A stretch of 8,317 nucleotides of DNA from Caulobacteraceae bacterium (GTDB lineage: Bacteria; Pseudomonadota; Alphaproteobacteria; Caulobacterales; Caulobacteraceae): NCBI GenBank assembly GCA_004144935.1, contig SDZP01000144.1, positions 1 to 8,317 on the forward strand, given 5' to 3'. Below, piece after piece: positions 7,475 to 8,317 of this stretch (position 1 is its first letter; the number at the start of each line of letters is the position of its first letter). The notes beneath the pieces are model-generated. The model saw only the letters and a list, made by a program, of their open reading frames with translations. It was not told the origin of the DNA and made no database searches. A program made the position numbers and the translations under genes.

Positions 7475-8317
7475 ATGGCCAAACGCTCCTATTTCGGCAC
7501 CGACGGCATCCGCGGCCGGGCCAACAGCCATCCGATGACGGCGGAGGTGGCGCTGCGCGTCGGGTTAGCAGCAGGGAAGTTGTTCCGCACCGAGGCCGAC
7601 CGCCGGCACCTGGTGGTCATCGGCAAGGACACACGCCTGTCCGGCTACATGATCGAGCCGGCCCTGGTCGCCGGCTTCACCAGCATGGGCATGGACGTGC
7701 GTCTGTTCGGGCCGCTGCCGACCCCCGGCGTGGCGATGATGACCCGCTCGATGCGCGCCGACCTGGGCGTGATGATCAGCGCCAGCCACAACGCCTTCTC
7801 GGACAACGGCATCAAGCTGTTCGGACCGGACGGCTACAAGCTCAGCGACGCCCGCGAGCTGGAGATCGAACGGCACATGGACGAGGGCCTGCAGGAGAAC
7901 CTGGTCGGCCCGACCGAGCTTGGCCGGGTGCGGCGGATCGACGACGCCCAGGCCCGCTACGTCGAGATCGCCAAGGCGACCTTCCCCAAGGCGCTGAACC
8001 TCAACGGGCTTCGCGTCGTCATCGATTGCGCCAACGGCGCCGCCTACAAGGTGGCGCCGGACGTGCTGTTCGAACTAGGCGCCGAGGTCATTCCGATCGG
8101 GGTGGAGCCGAACGGCTTCAACATCAACGAGCTGTGTGGTTCGACCCATCCGCAGACGATGAGCGCGGCGATCAAGGAATACCGGGCCGACATCGGCATC
8201 GCCCTGGACGGCGACGATGGCCATGATCTGGTCGCCGTCGACAACCGCGCCGGTCTCGTCGCAGATGGTCACCCGGTCGGCGTCGCCGTCCAGGGCGATG
8301 CCGATGTCGGCCCGGTA
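7475..8317 (+). CDS. glmM: Phosphoglucosamine mutase; authentic to about 8215, then broken by fold-back
   Basis: Interconverts glucosamine 6-phosphate and glucosamine 1-phosphate, the step after GlmS, through a phosphoserine enzyme. Residues 1-247 are clearly GlmM: YFGTDGIRGRAN (6-17), GKDTRLSG (50-57), ISASHNAFSDNGIKLFG (101-117) with phosphorylated Ser104, VVIDCANGAAYKVAP (181-195), and LDGD (244-247), which starts the Mg-binding DGDADR loop. After Asp247 the frame continues without a stop to the edge, but the residues (DGHDLVAVDN...) are not GlmM. They come from the antisense of glmM itself. The expected third metal ligand and what follows, ADRVTICDETGAVVDGDQIM, read instead on the minus strand from 8281 downward. 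A normal protein is about 445-450 residues, so the rest lies outside the window. The family call is certain; residues after 247 should not be trusted. Confidence 0.93.
   Translation, partial: MAKRSYFGTDGIRGRANSHPMTAEVALRVGLAAGKLFRTEADRRHLVVIGKDTRLSGYMIEPALVAGFTSMGMDVRLFGPLPTPGVAMMTRSMRADLGVMISASHNAFSDNGIKLFGPDGYKLSDARELEIERHMDEGLQENLVGPTELGRVRRIDDAQARYVEIAKATFPKALNLNGLRVVIDCANGAAYKVAPDVLFELGAEVIPIGVEPNGFNINELCGSTHPQTMSAAIKEYRADIGIALDGDDGHDLVAVDNRAGLVADGHPVGVAVQGDADVGPV
8180..8317. repeat. Inverted repeat: fold-back of glmM at the window edge
   Basis: Positions 8180-8216 and 8281-8317 are perfect inverted copies of 37 nt (36 nt plus one chance or shared base), separated by 64 nt. The right arm is cut by the window end, so the repeat may be longer. 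Both arms encode YRADIGIALDGD of GlmM, on opposite strands. The spacer encodes the next part of GlmM on the minus strand only. Confidence 0.95.
8210..8317 (-). pseudogene. glmM: Antisense-oriented internal fragment of glmM
   Basis: From 8317 to 8216 the minus strand reads YRADIGIALDGD then ADRVTICDETGAVVDGDQIMAI, an internal GlmM segment including the complete metal-binding DGDADR loop (8290-8273) and DGDQIM. It duplicates residues 236-247 of the plus-strand copy and supplies residues 248-269, which that copy lacks. The next two codons, GTC GCC (8215-8210), may also be genuine GlmM (Val-Ala) and coincide with GGCGAC of the plus-strand copy. It is a displaced piece of the same gene, not a second gene. 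Confidence 0.9.

Noticed and set aside
8180..8317. An invertible phase-variation switch or hairpin telomere
   Set aside because: Inverting the 64-nt spacer would not restore glmM because the right arm would still be antisense. No recombinase gene is present, and the arms are simply glmM sequence. A fold-back chimera explains everything more simply.

Overview
The window is GC-rich DNA, densely packed with genes, from an alphaproteobacterium. The GlmM and GlmS sequences look most like Caulobacteraceae (Caulobacter, Phenylobacterium, Brevundimonas); this placement is from memory of those proteins, not from a search. The theme is nucleotide-sugar and cell-envelope metabolism. GlmS and GlmM catalyse the first two dedicated steps toward UDP-GlcNAc, GalU makes UDP-glucose, and a GT-B glycosyltransferase could use such a donor.

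Layout from left to right. A family 4 glycosyltransferase (minus strand) runs off the left edge. A cytoplasmic alpha/beta hydrolase (870-1616, plus) diverges from it. A minus-strand cluster galU -> NAD(P)-binding epimerase-like protein -> patatin-like phospholipase (4218 down to 1613) is spaced by 10 and 4 nt and looks like one operon. It meets the plus-strand hydrolase tail to tail, and their stop codons overlap in the tetranucleotide CTAG. A small proline-rich lipoprotein gene (4325-4612, plus) diverges from galU. It converges on a probably Tat-exported alpha/beta hydrolase (4617-5438, minus), with a hairpin over both stop codons. That hydrolase lies just downstream of glmS (5476-7293, minus). 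glmS and glmM (7475 onward, plus) are divergent around a 181-nt spacer that contains two small hairpins.

The most unusual structure is at the right edge. The glmM coding sequence is authentic only to about position 8215. It then folds back: 8216-8317 is the reverse complement of the continuation of glmM followed by its own preceding 36-37 bases. The plus frame stays open to the edge but encodes nonsense there, while the true continuation (ADRVTICDE...) reads on the minus strand. A short shared hexamer at the junction makes this look like an amplification or assembly chimera, although a real rearrangement cannot be excluded from one sequence.

I see no tRNA, rRNA, CRISPR array, insertion sequence or phage gene. 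Apart from the fold-back, the region looks like ordinary chromosomal housekeeping content. I found no convincing undescribed system. The least characterised items are the proline-rich lipoprotein, the epimerase-like protein lacking YxxxK, and the exported hydrolase next to glmS.
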